From assembly GCF_017912555.1 (NCBI RefSeq), contig NZ_JAERSD010000006.1, forward strand, positions 62,001 to 126,000: a stretch of 64,000 bases of DNA, given 5' to 3'. This stretch comes from Bacillus sp. REN3 (GTDB taxonomy: Bacteria > Bacillota > Bacilli > Bacillales > Cytobacillaceae). Shown here piece by piece: positions 26,559 through 35,013 of the stretch; the stretch's first letter is position 1, and each line of letters begins with the position of its first letter. The notes beneath the pieces are model-generated. The model was not told the origin of the DNA, made no database searches, and was given only the letters and a program-made list of their open reading frames with translations. Made by a program: the position numbers and the translations under genes.

Positions 26559-27473
26559 ATGAAAAAAGCGGAAGTCGTTATTTTATCAGGTTTCCTCGGG
26601 ACGGGGAAAACGACATTGTTGAAACGGATTCTGCTGGATGAAAAGGAGAAGGGACGGTCAGTTGCAGTTTTAATGAATGAACTTGGCGATGTCTCGATTG
26701 ATTCGGATGCCGTCGAATCTGACGTGCCATTAAAGGAGCTTCTTGGCGGATGTATATGCTGCACGATCCAGGATAAACTTGAATCACAGCTGCAAGGTCT
26801 GCTTTTGGAACATAGACTTGACGTGATCTATATTGAAACGACTGGAGCAGCACATCCAGTCGAGGTCCTGGATGCCGTGCTATCCCCTTTGTTCGCGGAC
26901 AAGCTGGGTATAAAGGGAATTATCACGACTGTCGATGGAACACTATGGCTCAACAGACAAACATTCAATCCTCAGATACACCAGTTGCTTCTTGAACAGG
27001 TTAAGCATGCAGACATTATTCTCATCAACAAATCCGACATGCTAAAAGATGCTGAACAGGCAAGAGTAACGATGGAAATCCAGTCGCTGAATCCTAATGG
27101 AAAAAGCATATTGACCACCTTTTCCAAGATGCCGCTGAGCCTTCTCGATTCTGTCGATGGCGGAAAAAAGAAGGCAAATGTACATACCCATGTTCACTCG
27201 GATCTGAGGCTGGACACTTTTTTATATCGTTTTAAGAGCCAGATTGAACAGGCACGGTTCGAGGAGTTTCTAAGGGGGCTTCCAGATTCGATATACAGGA
27301 TAAAAGGCTATGTATGGTTCAGTCATTCCCAATATCCAGATTTATTCCAGTATTCATATGGAACACCTCTATTTCTGAAGGAGTATATGAAGATGCCAAT
27401 GAACCTTGTGTTCATTGGCCAGGTTTCAGACTGGTCTGTTATCGAATCCCAACTGTGTCAGATGGAAAGATAG
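26559..27473 (+). CDS. G3E-family GTPase, COG0523 (CobW/YjiA-like metal chaperone)
   Basis: A 304-residue COG0523 protein: Walker A GFLGTGKTTLLK, the metal-binding GGCICC motif, ETTGAAHP, the guanine motif INKSD, and a C-terminal CobW domain. A His-rich patch VHTHVHSD at about residue 205 is typical. These GTPases insert or traffic metals, often zinc under starvation, or activate metalloenzymes; no Zur box was seen upstream and the partner is unknown. ATG 26559 follows GGCGGGAG; the short in-frame extension to 26529 lacks a ribosome site. Confidence 0.85.
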   Translation: MKKAEVVILSGFLGTGKTTLLKRILLDEKEKGRSVAVLMNELGDVSIDSDAVESDVPLKELLGGCICCTIQDKLESQLQGLLLEHRLDVIYIETTGAAHPVEVLDAVLSPLFADKLGIKGIITTVDGTLWLNRQTFNPQIHQLLLEQVKHADIILINKSDMLKDAEQARVTMEIQSLNPNGKSILTTFSKMPLSLLDSVDGGKKKANVHTHVHSDLRLDTFLYRFKSQIEQARFEEFLRGLPDSIYRIKGYVWFSHSQYPDLFQYSYGTPLFLKEYMKMPMNLVFIGQVSDWSVIESQLCQMER

Positions 27474-27535
27474 TCCTTGTTTCAATTTACTCACTGAGGG
27501 TAAAATGAACTATCACGATTGAAAGGGTGGATTCG

Positions 27536-27715
27536 ATGCCGTGGACTAAAGACGATTATCCGGATTCAATGAAGAACCTTGATCCGGATGTACGGGAAAA
27601 AGCTATTGAAATTGCGAATGCCCTTGTCACCGATGAACACTACGAAGATGGAAAAGCCATTCCAATCGCGATTGACAAGGCAAAGGAATATGTCGCCAAT
27701 CATAAAGATGAATGA
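27536..27715 (+). CDS. Small conserved protein, unknown function
   Basis: A 59-residue protein beginning MPWTKDDYPDSMKNLDPDVR and containing AIEIANALVTDEHYEDGKAIPIAIDKAKEYV. This is a recurring type of small bacterial protein with a hydrophilic helix pair, resembling ChaB or stress-related small proteins, but no function is established. ATG 27536 has GGGTGG upstream. A palindromic terminator follows at once. Confidence 0.75.
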   Translation: MPWTKDDYPDSMKNLDPDVREKAIEIANALVTDEHYEDGKAIPIAIDKAKEYVANHKDE

Positions 27716-27716
27716 A

Positions 27717-27740
27717 AAAGCCCAGATCTGGGCTTTTTTT
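27717..27740 (+). terminator. Terminator
   Basis: Stem AAAAGCCCAG / CTGGGCTTTTTTT with a 2-nt centre. Confidence 0.85.
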
Positions 27741-28024
27741 ATTCTATTTTGCCGTTTTTATAATATTGCCGGTTGTTCTCCTCTCCTGGCTCCCTAGTGT
27801 CAGAAGGAGGTGAGAGACATTGACCGGCAGCGCGTTTGAGAGCTTATTTTTCTGTCCCGCTGCCCCCGCTGAAGTTCCGCTCGTTCCGTTCCATTCAACT
27901 CTTCCCACTTTTAGATATCTTGGCTAAAACAACAATCTTTTTGAAAAGAGCCTTTAACACTGAATAGGGATAAACCAATTCGCAAAAACTTTGATAAGCG
28001 AAATCATAAAAAAGGTTGAATGAT

Positions 28025-28861
28025 ATGAAACCACTTAAAATCCTGATTGTGATACTCCTGTTGCAGAATATGTATGTTTGCAGCACTGAAGCGAAAAAGA
28101 ATGTAAGGAATAAGCAAATCCTGATGCCTGAATGGAAAGAGGTCGATGATTTCCTTCCCAGGTACAGCAAATTCACTGTCATGGACTTAGAAACAGGATT
28201 AAAGTTTCATGTCCAGCGCAGGGCCGGGAGCAATCATGCCGATGTCCAGCCACTGACAGGCAAAGACACGGCAATTATGAAAAAAATATATAATGGCAAA
28301 TGGAGCTGGAAACGAAGGGCAATCATCGTCCAGTCCAAGGGGAAAAAAATCGCTGCTTCTATGCATGGAATGCCGCATGGCGGAGGAGCATTGAAGAACA
28401 ATTTCCCTGGTCATTTTTGTATTCATTTTTACGGCAGTACGACCCACAGGACTAATTTCATGGATTTATCCCATAAGCTGATGATTTTGAAAGCTGCGGG
28501 GAAACTGGAACTCTATATTGAAGAAACCAATCCTTATGAACTGGTGAATGCATATGTTGCAGGGATTAAACAACAGGATTCGATCATTGTCTCTTTAATT
28601 TCACATCAGCAGCTTGACTGGGACACAATTCTGCCTGCAATCGAAAATATTAACATTAAGAGGATGGAAATCCTTCCCTATGAGGATCTCACAGATGAAC
28701 TGACCTTGACAGTTCCTGTAGAATTGAACTGGCAAATCAAAAGAACGGGAAGCAGCTCCTACTCAGGATTGGTCAGGCTTGTGAGGTTCACGCCGTATGA
28801 ACAATGGAAAGTAGATTCAGTTCGTTTGTTTGAGGAAAATGGAATCGCGGCTGGCAAATAA
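28025..28861 (+). CDS. Secreted protein of unknown function with HGMPHGG and GHFCIHF motifs
   Basis: A 278-residue protein with a signal peptide (hydrophobic stretch about residues 4-20, likely cleaved near STEA). The mature part holds HADVQPLTGKDT, then SMHGMPHGGG, and NFPGHFCIHFYGSTTH, with a His/Cys-rich conserved-looking core that could be a hydrolase site. I recognise the pattern from secreted proteins of bacilli and clostridia that carry wall-binding modules, but I know no biochemical role. ATG 28025 follows AAAAAGG; TTG 28016 is less likely. Terminated by a strong hairpin. Confidence 0.6.
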   Translation: MKPLKILIVILLLQNMYVCSTEAKKNVRNKQILMPEWKEVDDFLPRYSKFTVMDLETGLKFHVQRRAGSNHADVQPLTGKDTAIMKKIYNGKWSWKRRAIIVQSKGKKIAASMHGMPHGGGALKNNFPGHFCIHFYGSTTHRTNFMDLSHKLMILKAAGKLELYIEETNPYELVNAYVAGIKQQDSIIVSLISHQQLDWDTILPAIENINIKRMEILPYEDLTDELTLTVPVELNWQIKRTGSSSYSGLVRLVRFTPYEQWKVDSVRLFEENGIAAGK

Positions 28862-28895
28862 AAGAAGCTTGAGTATGGGCTCAAGCTTCTTTTTC
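28861..28895 (+). terminator. Terminator after the secreted-protein gene
   Basis: Perfect stem AAAGAAGCTTGAG / CTCAAGCTTCTTT with a 6-nt loop and T tail. Confidence 0.85.
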
Positions 28896-28984
28896 TATCG
28901 CCATAATGTACGAACGGAAAATGCCTTGCCACAGGCACCATCTACTAATCCGGTAACCAGGGGTTCTGCATTTTTCACGTTCGT

Positions 28985-29224
28985 CTACATCTCGCCAAAC
29001 TTGGCAAAAGTTCTTTCATCTTCAATCAGTCCGCAAGCTGCACACTGTATTTTGTATTCGGGACCATTATATGGTATATGGAAAGGCTCAAGATCATCAT
29101 TTGAATATTGTTCAATGATCTCACCTGATTGCGGATTCAATTTGACAGGCTGTGCAATTTGGCTGATCAAATTGAAGCGGGTCCGGTTTGTCTTGCAGTT
29201 TGGGCAGCGATATGGAGTACTCAT
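28985..29224 (-). CDS. Zinc-ribbon protein, unknown function
   Basis: A 79-residue protein with two cysteine pairs, CPNC at residues 7-10 and CAAC near residue 61-64, spaced like a zinc ribbon. ATG at 29224 is preceded on the minus strand by GAAAGGGGATTG. The frame extends further upstream, but that part has no ribosome site. It is divergent from the gene at 29333. Function unknown. Confidence 0.7.
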   Translation of the reverse strand: MSTPYRCPNCKTNRTRFNLISQIAQPVKLNPQSGEIIEQYSNDDLEPFHIPYNGPEYKIQCAACGLIEDERTFAKFGEM

Positions 29225-29332
29225 AGTCAATCCCCTTTCAATATGGTTTGCCGTTATTTTTTGCAAAATAAAGCAGATTTATGTATATACTAGAGAAGGA
29301 TTTATGCGCTATCACTTGCTGGAGGAATGAAA

Positions 29333-29614
29333 ATGGAAACACGGAATTACTCATACTTGCTTGAAAGATACATGGGAATCTGGAATAACCGGAGAATGGA
29401 TGCTGGAGATCGACCCTGGGAAATACTGGAGGAAACAATCAAAAGGGAATTGAAGGATGAAAATACACACCCACGGGCTAGAAGGACACTTCCGGAAAAG
29501 TTCTTATTGTCTACAAAGAGGATTATGGACTCTGATTTAACCCCTAAAGACAAATTGCAGCTGATTCAACTGCATATTGAATTAATCGAAAGAATCAACA
29601 AGGAGAATGGGTAA
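29333..29614 (+). CDS. Small conserved helical protein, unknown function
   Basis: A 93-residue charged, probably all-helical protein (METRNYSYLLERYMGIWN... to LIERINKENG). ATG 29333 lies 7 nt after GGAGG; ATG 29327 is too close. I do not recognise a family. It sits alone between the zinc-ribbon gene and the CstR operator. Confidence 0.6.
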   Translation: METRNYSYLLERYMGIWNNRRMDAGDRPWEILEETIKRELKDENTHPRARRTLPEKFLLSTKRIMDSDLTPKDKLQLIQLHIELIERINKENG

Positions 29615-29680
29615 GGAATTATAGACAACCATTTTTTAGGCGAAAAAAATGTAAAAAATATGCGATTCCCACTTGCGTTT

Positions 29681-29696
29681 ATACCCCTATTGGTAT
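29681..29696 (+). promoter_or_regulatory. CstR-type operator and promoter before the first rhodanese gene
   Basis: ATACCCCTATTGGTAT is a 16-bp palindrome of the ATACC-N6-GGTAT type bound by CstR/CsoR repressors. It lies between a -35-like TTGCGT (29673-29678) and a -10-like TATTAT (29696-29701) spaced by 17 bp. The same type of site recurs at 30395. Confidence 0.75.
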
Positions 29697-29752
29697 ATTA
29701 TAAATATTGTAAGTTCACAATCAATAAGATTATCTAAGAGGTGAAGACATAA

Positions 29753-30079
29753 TTGCTTACTGGTTTTATCATCATACTCTTTTTGGTTACATTGTATTTT
29801 AACCGGTATGTTCCAGTCCGGAATGTCCCTGCTGTTGCAACAAAGCATGAAGATGCCATTTTGGTCGACCTTAGGGATTACCAGGATTCCGCAAAAGATC
29901 CGGTTCAAGGCGCAATCAATATCCCTTGCGGATATTTAAAAAGATATAAACAAGAAATTCCTGATCAGCAGATTGTGATCATCGCCTCGAATGAGGTTGA
30001 GAAGAATTTCGGTGCAAGGCTTCTTAAAAGGTATGGCTTCAATGTGAAAGGATATACGATAGCTGGCCCATCACAATAG
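29753..30079 (+). CDS. Membrane-anchored rhodanese-fold protein lacking the catalytic cysteine
   Basis: A 108-residue protein with one N-terminal membrane helix (about 3-18) and a rhodanese fold (VDLRDYQDS, GAINIPCGYLKRY, RLLKRYGFNVKGYTIAG). At the active-site loop, where rhodaneses have CxxGxRS, it reads IIASNEVEKN with no Cys, so sulfur transfer by the usual route is unlikely. The TTG start follows GAGGTGAAG. It precedes cstR by 11 bp and shares its operator, so it belongs to the sulfur-stress operon, perhaps as a binding or scaffolding partner. Confidence 0.7.
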   Translation: MLTGFIIILFLVTLYFNRYVPVRNVPAVATKHEDAILVDLRDYQDSAKDPVQGAINIPCGYLKRYKQEIPDQQIVIIASNEVEKNFGARLLKRYGFNVKGYTIAGPSQ

Positions 30080-30090
30080 GAGGTGGCAAG

Positions 30091-30354
30091 ATGGAGTACA
30101 ACAAGGAAGTATTGAACCGCTTAAAAAGGATTGAAGGACAAGTCAGGGGAAGCATCCGTTTAATCGAGGAGCAGCAAGAATGCAAATCAGTCGTAACACA
30201 ACTGTCAGCGATCCGTTCTGCTGTAGACAGGACAATCGCCGTGATTGTCAGCAAAAACCTTGAACAATGCCTGATTAATGATTTACAGGAAGGAAGGGAA
30301 ACATCTCAGGCGGTCAATGAAGCAGTAGAACTCCTTGTTAAGAGCAGGAAGTAA
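30091..30354 (+). CDS. cstR: Persulfide-sensing repressor CstR (CsoR/DUF156 family)
   Basis: An 87-residue all-helical repressor (start MEYNKEVLNRLKRIEGQVRG). Cys31 and Cys60 are present, but the copper-ligand His of the CsoR HxxxC motif is missing (NLEQC), which is the CstR pattern: the two thiols form per- or polysulfide cross-links and release DNA. Two palindromic operators flank the gene, and rhodaneses lie on both sides, as in the staphylococcal cst system. ATG 30091 follows AGGAGGTGGC. In the absence of other evidence the sensing chemistry is inferred from family and context. Confidence 0.85.
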   Translation: MEYNKEVLNRLKRIEGQVRGSIRLIEEQQECKSVVTQLSAIRSAVDRTIAVIVSKNLEQCLINDLQEGRETSQAVNEAVELLVKSRK

Positions 30355-30366
30355 TCGTTTCTGTTC

Positions 30367-30410
30367 TTGACAAGGAAAATTTATGACGATTATAATACCC
30401 GTGTGGGTAT
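30367..30410 (+). promoter_or_regulatory. Promoter with CstR operator before the second rhodanese gene
   Basis: TTGACA (30367-30372), 18-bp spacer, TATAAT (30391-30396): a near-consensus sigma-A promoter. The palindrome ATACCCGTGTGGGTAT (30395-30410) overlaps the -10 and start site, so a bound CstR would block transcription. Confidence 0.85.
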
Positions 30411-30441
30411 TTGGGATTGATAATAGAAAGAGGTGCAGAAA

Positions 30442-30807
30442 ATGGATGTAATTTTGAATGTATTGATTGTTGGCTTGGCTGCCGCATTTTTGTGGTCGAG
30501 ACTATCTCCAACTAAAGGAGTTAACAATATTACAACAGTCGAATTAAGAGAAATGATGAAGTTGAAGAAAGCGGGAAACCAGTTCATCGATGTCAGGACT
30601 CCGGGTGAGTTCAAAGGTAACCATATCAGAGGGTTCAAGAATATTCCGTTGCAGCAGCTTGGCAGGCGGATTGGCGAGTTATCAAAGGACAAGGAAGTCA
30701 TTGTCATTTGCCAGAGTGGCATGAGAAGCAGCCGGGCAAGCAAACTCCTGAAAAAAGCAGGTTTTCAAAAAATAACAAATGTTAAGGGCGGCATGAGCGC
30801 CTGGTAA
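30442..30807 (+). CDS. Membrane-anchored rhodanese
   Basis: A 121-residue protein with a membrane helix (about 4-18) and a rhodanese domain with catalytic Cys90 in CQSGMRSSRA. It would transfer sulfane sulfur to thiols at the inner face of the membrane. ATG 30442 follows AAAGAGGTG. It is the first gene of the unit controlled by the CstR operator at 30395; the next rhodanese follows after 19 bp. Confidence 0.85.
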   Translation: MDVILNVLIVGLAAAFLWSRLSPTKGVNNITTVELREMMKLKKAGNQFIDVRTPGEFKGNHIRGFKNIPLQQLGRRIGELSKDKEVIVICQSGMRSSRASKLLKKAGFQKITNVKGGMSAW

Positions 30808-30826
30808 TTAATAGGAGGAAATGAAA

Positions 30827-31120
30827 ATGCGTGAAATGACACCAGAAGAAGTACAGAATGGATTAGCCAAAAATGAATTCGAAGTAATCGATGTGCGTGA
30901 AGCGAATGAAGTTGCTCAAGGAAAAATTCCAGGTGCTATCCATATCCCGCTTGGCCTTCTCGAGTTCAAGATGAATGAACTGGATAAAAACAAAACCTAT
31001 ATCATGGTTTGTCGTTCAGGTGCCCGCAGTTCTAGGGCGGTTCAGTTTTTAGAGTACTATGGTTACAATGCCATTAATATGCAGGGTGGCATGATGTTCT
31101 GGCAAGGCCCTATAGAATAA
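30827..31120 (+). CDS. Cytosolic rhodanese
   Basis: A 97-residue single-domain rhodanese (PspE/GlpE-like size) with IDVREANEVAQGKIPGAIHIPLG and catalytic Cys62 in CRSGARSSRA. It has no signal or membrane helix. ATG 30827 is 8 nt from AGGAGG; ATG 30821 is too near. It is cotranscribed with the previous rhodanese and probably handles excess persulfide under CstR control. Confidence 0.88.
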   Translation: MREMTPEEVQNGLAKNEFEVIDVREANEVAQGKIPGAIHIPLGLLEFKMNELDKNKTYIMVCRSGARSSRAVQFLEYYGYNAINMQGGMMFWQGPIE

Positions 31121-31130
31121 GGATAAAAAT

Positions 31131-31157
31131 AGAGATAGCAAATGCTGTCTCTGTTTT
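31131..31157 (+). terminator. Terminator after the rhodanese operon
   Basis: Stem AGAGATAGC / GCTGTCTCT with a 4-nt loop, then GTTTTTTG. Confidence 0.8.
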
Positions 31158-31247
31158 TTGTTTTATAGTTGCTGTACATCAAGAATTGTAGGTAAAATGG
31201 AAGAAACGGAATGAAATCCCGATTATATCGAATAAGGAGGAAATCTG

Positions 31248-31544
31248 TTGTCTGCCAACAGCCGGATAGAGTTGGAACTTGTTGAGGATCACTTATCAAT
31301 TGAAACTGTCTTTGTGCTCCTTGCCAAAGGGTCTTGGGTTGATGAAAATGATTATGGATGCATCAAATCGGCCACGTCCATAGAGTTCTCAGAGGGATTC
31401 CAGGAATCTGTCTTCAAGCTGTCCATAGGGAATGGAAAGCTTGTGATAGATTCTGACAGCCCATGGGAAATGGAGCTACTAGTTGGGGAATTGAAAGAAA
31501 TAGCAATTAAATCCAGGAACATAGAGACAATAACGAATACATAA
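31248..31544 (+). CDS. Unknown small protein
   Basis: A 98-residue acidic protein starting at TTG 31248, 7 nt after AAGGAGG, with alternating strand-like segments (SRIELELVEDHLSIETVFVLL, SVFKLSIGNGKLVIDS). I do not recognise it. Followed by its own terminator, so it is a single-gene unit. Confidence 0.6.
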   Translation: MSANSRIELELVEDHLSIETVFVLLAKGSWVDENDYGCIKSATSIEFSEGFQESVFKLSIGNGKLVIDSDSPWEMELLVGELKEIAIKSRNIETITNT

Positions 31545-31551
31545 ATCCACG

Positions 31552-31578
31552 CTTGCCGATCTGCCTGGCAAGTTTTTG
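31552..31578 (+). terminator. Terminator
   Basis: Stem CTTGCC / GGCAAG with a 9-nt loop then TTTTTG. The stretch to 31812 holds no gene I can see. Confidence 0.7.
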
Positions 31579-31812
31579 TGTTTTATAACAAATTGTTGAA
31601 TTATTCCTGATTTCCTCTTGTTCCCGCTGTCTGGCAAGCCATTAAGGGTTCCTTTGTCAATTTTATAGCCATCTCGTCAGATTCCATTTAAGCCGGTGTT
31701 GCAGATGATTCCCCACGATTATATTCTGATTGGTACAGTTTGATTTCACTAAAATATCACAAATTAACGCTATAATTATGTGAGATACTATTGTAAGAAA
31801 AAGGAGTAAGGT

Positions 31813-32781
31813 ATGAAATATGCATATGTGATGGCCGTTTCAGCTGTTTTGATGCTCATTTCCGCTTGTAGTTCCGAGTCATTTGAACCGCTGCCGAAAG
31901 AAACTTCCATCATTTCAACTGTAAACATAAAAGATATGACCATTTCCTTTTATGATTTTGATAATGGCGAGAAGCTCAGTGACTGGAACATTGGGCACCC
32001 GTATATTGGCGGTATTATCATGCCGGATAAGGAGACGTTCCTTCTTTACGGGAAGACGATGGAGACAGTGGACCTGTATTCATTGAGCAAAGGAAAAAAG
32101 ATCGCTTCATGGGAAACTGGGAAAGGAATCGTAAACGGGATACTTGTCAATGAAGGGAAAGAGATTGCCTTTGCTGATCAAACCAGACACAGCGTCCGCT
32201 TTTTCAGGATGGATGGAAAAGAGGCAGATGAAATCAAAATTGGGAAAAATCCTTTGAGTTTATTGGATGATGGTGAAGGCAGGCTGTATGTGATGAGCTA
32301 TAACCATGAAGATTTAAGGATCATCGACCTGAAAGACAAAAAAGAGGTGCGGGGTTTCACTATCCATCCAGCAGCTGCAGGCGCAATATTGAACAGGGAA
32401 AATAACGAGCTTTGGATAGGTGGCCATGGAGAAGGAACCATAGCAGAAGAAAAAATCCATATATATGATCTTTCAAGCGGGAAACTCAAAAATGAAATTT
32501 CGGCTCCTGTCATGCCGGTCAACTTTGAACGGGGCGAGGAGGAAATCTTTGTCCTCAGCCATGGTTCCAGCACACTTTATAAACTGGGGTTGAATGGTGA
32601 AAAAAAGGGATCGATGAAAGTTGGCGCCAATCCTTTTGAAATTCAAATGTTCAACGGCAAATTAATCATTGCAGGCTACGACAGCAATGATCTTTATATC
32701 ATTGATCCAGATACTTTGAAAATCGAAAATAAAGTGAAAGTCGGAAAAGGGCCATTCCAAATCGTTCCAAGGGAGAGGTAA
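31813..32781 (+). CDS. Beta-propeller (YncE-like) lipoprotein
   Basis: A 322-residue lipoprotein with lipobox ISACSS (Cys at about residue 19). The mature part has repeated beta units (DLYSLSKGKKIASWETGKG, YDLSSGKLKNEISAP, LYIIDPDTLKIENKVKVGKGPFQ) like a seven-bladed YncE/YVTN propeller. It is followed after 2 bp by the response regulator gene, so it may act as the extracytoplasmic sensor or modulator of the two-component system. Ligand unknown. Confidence 0.72.
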   Translation: MKYAYVMAVSAVLMLISACSSESFEPLPKETSIISTVNIKDMTISFYDFDNGEKLSDWNIGHPYIGGIIMPDKETFLLYGKTMETVDLYSLSKGKKIASWETGKGIVNGILVNEGKEIAFADQTRHSVRFFRMDGKEADEIKIGKNPLSLLDDGEGRLYVMSYNHEDLRIIDLKDKKEVRGFTIHPAAAGAILNRENNELWIGGHGEGTIAEEKIHIYDLSSGKLKNEISAPVMPVNFERGEEEIFVLSHGSSTLYKLGLNGEKKGSMKVGANPFEIQMFNGKLIIAGYDSNDLYIIDPDTLKIENKVKVGKGPFQIVPRER

Positions 32782-32783
32782 AG

Positions 32784-33464
32784 ATGAATCCCATCCATGT
32801 TTTAATTATCGATGATGAAGAAGATATGCGCAATCTTGTCCAGATGTACCTGGAGAATTCAGGCTTCAAATGTACACATGCAGCAAGTGGCACGGATGCG
32901 TACGAGAAATTGAAGGAGCATGTTTTCGACCTGGTGATTCTCGATATTATGATGCCTTATGAAGATGGATTTGCAGTATGCGCGAAAATCAGGTCTTTTT
33001 CCCAAGTCCCAATCATCTTTCTGTCCGCAAAAGGAGAGGAATGGGATAAGGTGCGGGGACTGCAGCTTGGCGGTGATGATTACATAGTCAAGCCATTCAG
33101 TCCAGGTGAGCTGGTTGCAAGGATCCATGCAGTACTAAGAAGGACTTCGCATATGAAGAACGATGAAGAAACAATTGAAATTGGAAAGATTGTAATAGAC
33201 AAGAAGGGAAGGAAAGTCAGTGTTGAAGGAAATAGCGTACCATTGACACTGAAAGAGTTCGAGCTGCTCGTTTTTCTCGTAGAACATCAGGGACAGGCAT
33301 TAAGCAGGGAGCAACTGCTTGAGTATGTCTGGGGCATGGATTACCATGGCAGCTTGAGAACGGTGGATACCCATATAAAGACGTTGCGCATGAAAATGGG
33401 AGCTGGCGATTATATTCAGACAATCTGGGGAGTCGGATATAAGTTTGAGGTGCTGGCAACATGA
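32784..33464 (+). CDS. OmpR-family response regulator
   Basis: A 226-residue response regulator: receiver domain with phospho-acceptor Asp54 in VILDIMMPYEDG, acidic pocket DDEED at the start, Lys in VKPFSPGELVARI, and a winged-helix DNA-binding domain (TLKEFELLVFLVEHQGQALSREQLL, TVDTHIKTLRMK). It overlaps the kinase gene by 4 bp. Target genes probably include the operon itself; no binding repeats were identified. Confidence 0.93.
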   Translation: MNPIHVLIIDDEEDMRNLVQMYLENSGFKCTHAASGTDAYEKLKEHVFDLVILDIMMPYEDGFAVCAKIRSFSQVPIIFLSAKGEEWDKVRGLQLGGDDYIVKPFSPGELVARIHAVLRRTSHMKNDEETIEIGKIVIDKKGRKVSVEGNSVPLTLKEFELLVFLVEHQGQALSREQLLEYVWGMDYHGSLRTVDTHIKTLRMKMGAGDYIQTIWGVGYKFEVLAT

Positions 33465-34864
33465 CTTCCTTTTCTGACAGCCTGTTCAAAAAGCTGTGGC
33501 TGACTGTTACAGCAACGATGGTAGTCACTATCTTGTATTCCTTCCTGTTGTCCTATATCTTTTATGAAAAACTTTATGTTGAAATTATTGAAAAATCATT
33601 AATAGAAGAAGGTACCAGGCTGGCAAGCGATTACTCAGGAGGGCCATTGACCGACGAACTTAAACAGAGGATTGAGTGGTATAATGAAAAATCAGAGTCT
33701 GAAGTGTTCCTTGTCAGCAACCCGAAGGAATTGAGCGCGTGCCTCCCTTACGCAATCGATCACGAAACCTTGATCGGCACAAAGGATCGTGAACAGTTGC
33801 TTAAGGGTGACCCCGTCATGAAAGCTGGTTTTGAAGAGCGATTCGACCGGAACATACTTGCTGTCGCGATTCCCCTCTTGGATGAAAGCAGGCTTGAAGG
33901 GATTATTTATCTCTATGTTCCTCTCGCCAAAATTTCAGAATTGACTACTGATTTCTCCTTCCTATGGCTCGCAGGTGGAATCATCTTCATCATTTTTGCG
34001 GCTTTCCTTGGCTTCAAGATGCTGCATCGTCTTACAATGCCGCTTGCCTTGATGAAGGAGGCAGCAGATAAAGTTTCAACCGGGGATTATTCAACCCGTG
34101 TAGAAATTCAGTCAAATGATGAAATTGGCCAACTCGCCTCTGCCTTCAACCATATGTCCGAGTCCATCCAAAAAGAGGACGAGAAAAAGCGAGAGTTCCT
34201 TGCGGATGTTTCTCATGAATTAAGGACTCCTATTAGTTATATCAAAGGGTATAGCGAGGCACTCGAATCCGGGATGGTCAAAGAAACGGACGAGCAGGAA
34301 AAATATCTGAAGCTAATCAGCAGGGAAGCGGGCAGGATGGTTAAAATTGTTACAGACCTGCTTGATTTATCCCGTTTCGATGCAGACGAATTCAGCCTGG
34401 TCAAAAGTCCATTCCCGCTCGCGCAATTGATCGAAGATTTCATCCAGAAATATGGTCCTGCTATGCAGGAAAAAGGAATTGCACTTAATTTGGAACTTGA
34501 CCCCGATATCATCATCAATGCGGATGAGGGCAGGCTGGAACAAATATTCCAGAACCTCATAGACAATGGGATACGATACACAAAAAAAGGGGGATCCATT
34601 TCGATTAGGCTGGCCAAACATCCGTACGGGGCGCTGATAGAAATAGAAGATACCGGCATCGGAATTCCTGAAGAAGATATAGAGAAAATCACCAATCGAT
34701 TCTATAGGGTCAACAAAGCGCGGTCACGAGCTGATGGAGGAACAGGGTTGGGGCTTGCCATAGTCGATAAACTGGTCAAACTCCATGATGGCAAGATGGA
34801 TATTGAGAGTATCGTGGGAAAGGGAACAATCGTGAAGATTTATTTTCCTGCAGTGAAGATATAG
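33461..34864 (+). CDS. Membrane sensor histidine kinase
   Basis: A 467-residue HisKA-type kinase: membrane helices at about 12-34 and 165-187 enclosing an extracytoplasmic domain of about 130 residues, HAMP domain, dimerisation helix with His252 in DVSHELRTPISYIKGY, and the ATPase boxes NLIDNGIRYT, DTGIGIPEEDI and GGTGLGLAIV. Its start overlaps the regulator gene, so the two are translated together. The stimulus is unknown; the flanking lipoproteins suggest an envelope signal. Confidence 0.93.
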   Translation: MTSFSDSLFKKLWLTVTATMVVTILYSFLLSYIFYEKLYVEIIEKSLIEEGTRLASDYSGGPLTDELKQRIEWYNEKSESEVFLVSNPKELSACLPYAIDHETLIGTKDREQLLKGDPVMKAGFEERFDRNILAVAIPLLDESRLEGIIYLYVPLAKISELTTDFSFLWLAGGIIFIIFAAFLGFKMLHRLTMPLALMKEAADKVSTGDYSTRVEIQSNDEIGQLASAFNHMSESIQKEDEKKREFLADVSHELRTPISYIKGYSEALESGMVKETDEQEKYLKLISREAGRMVKIVTDLLDLSRFDADEFSLVKSPFPLAQLIEDFIQKYGPAMQEKGIALNLELDPDIIINADEGRLEQIFQNLIDNGIRYTKKGGSISIRLAKHPYGALIEIEDTGIGIPEEDIEKITNRFYRVNKARSRADGGTGLGLAIVDKLVKLHDGKMDIESIVGKGTIVKIYFPAVKI

Positions 34865-35013
34865 GAAGGGATAGGCTTCAATTTTTGGAATAATGCTTAG
34901 GATCCGCGCAAAAAAATTCTAAAGCAATAGGGGCAAGCAGCTTTATCCCGAATGGGCTGAAGCCTGTGCTCCAACAGGATAGCACTGAAGAAATCTTGTA
35001 AGGGAGTTAAACA

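Noticed and set aside
27820-27927. A 35-codon frame from TTG 27820 with a very strong ribosome site (AGAAGGAGGTGAGAG)
   Set aside because: The product is Pro-rich, not hydrophobic or otherwise protein-like, has no terminator and no known relative, so I could not support it as a gene.
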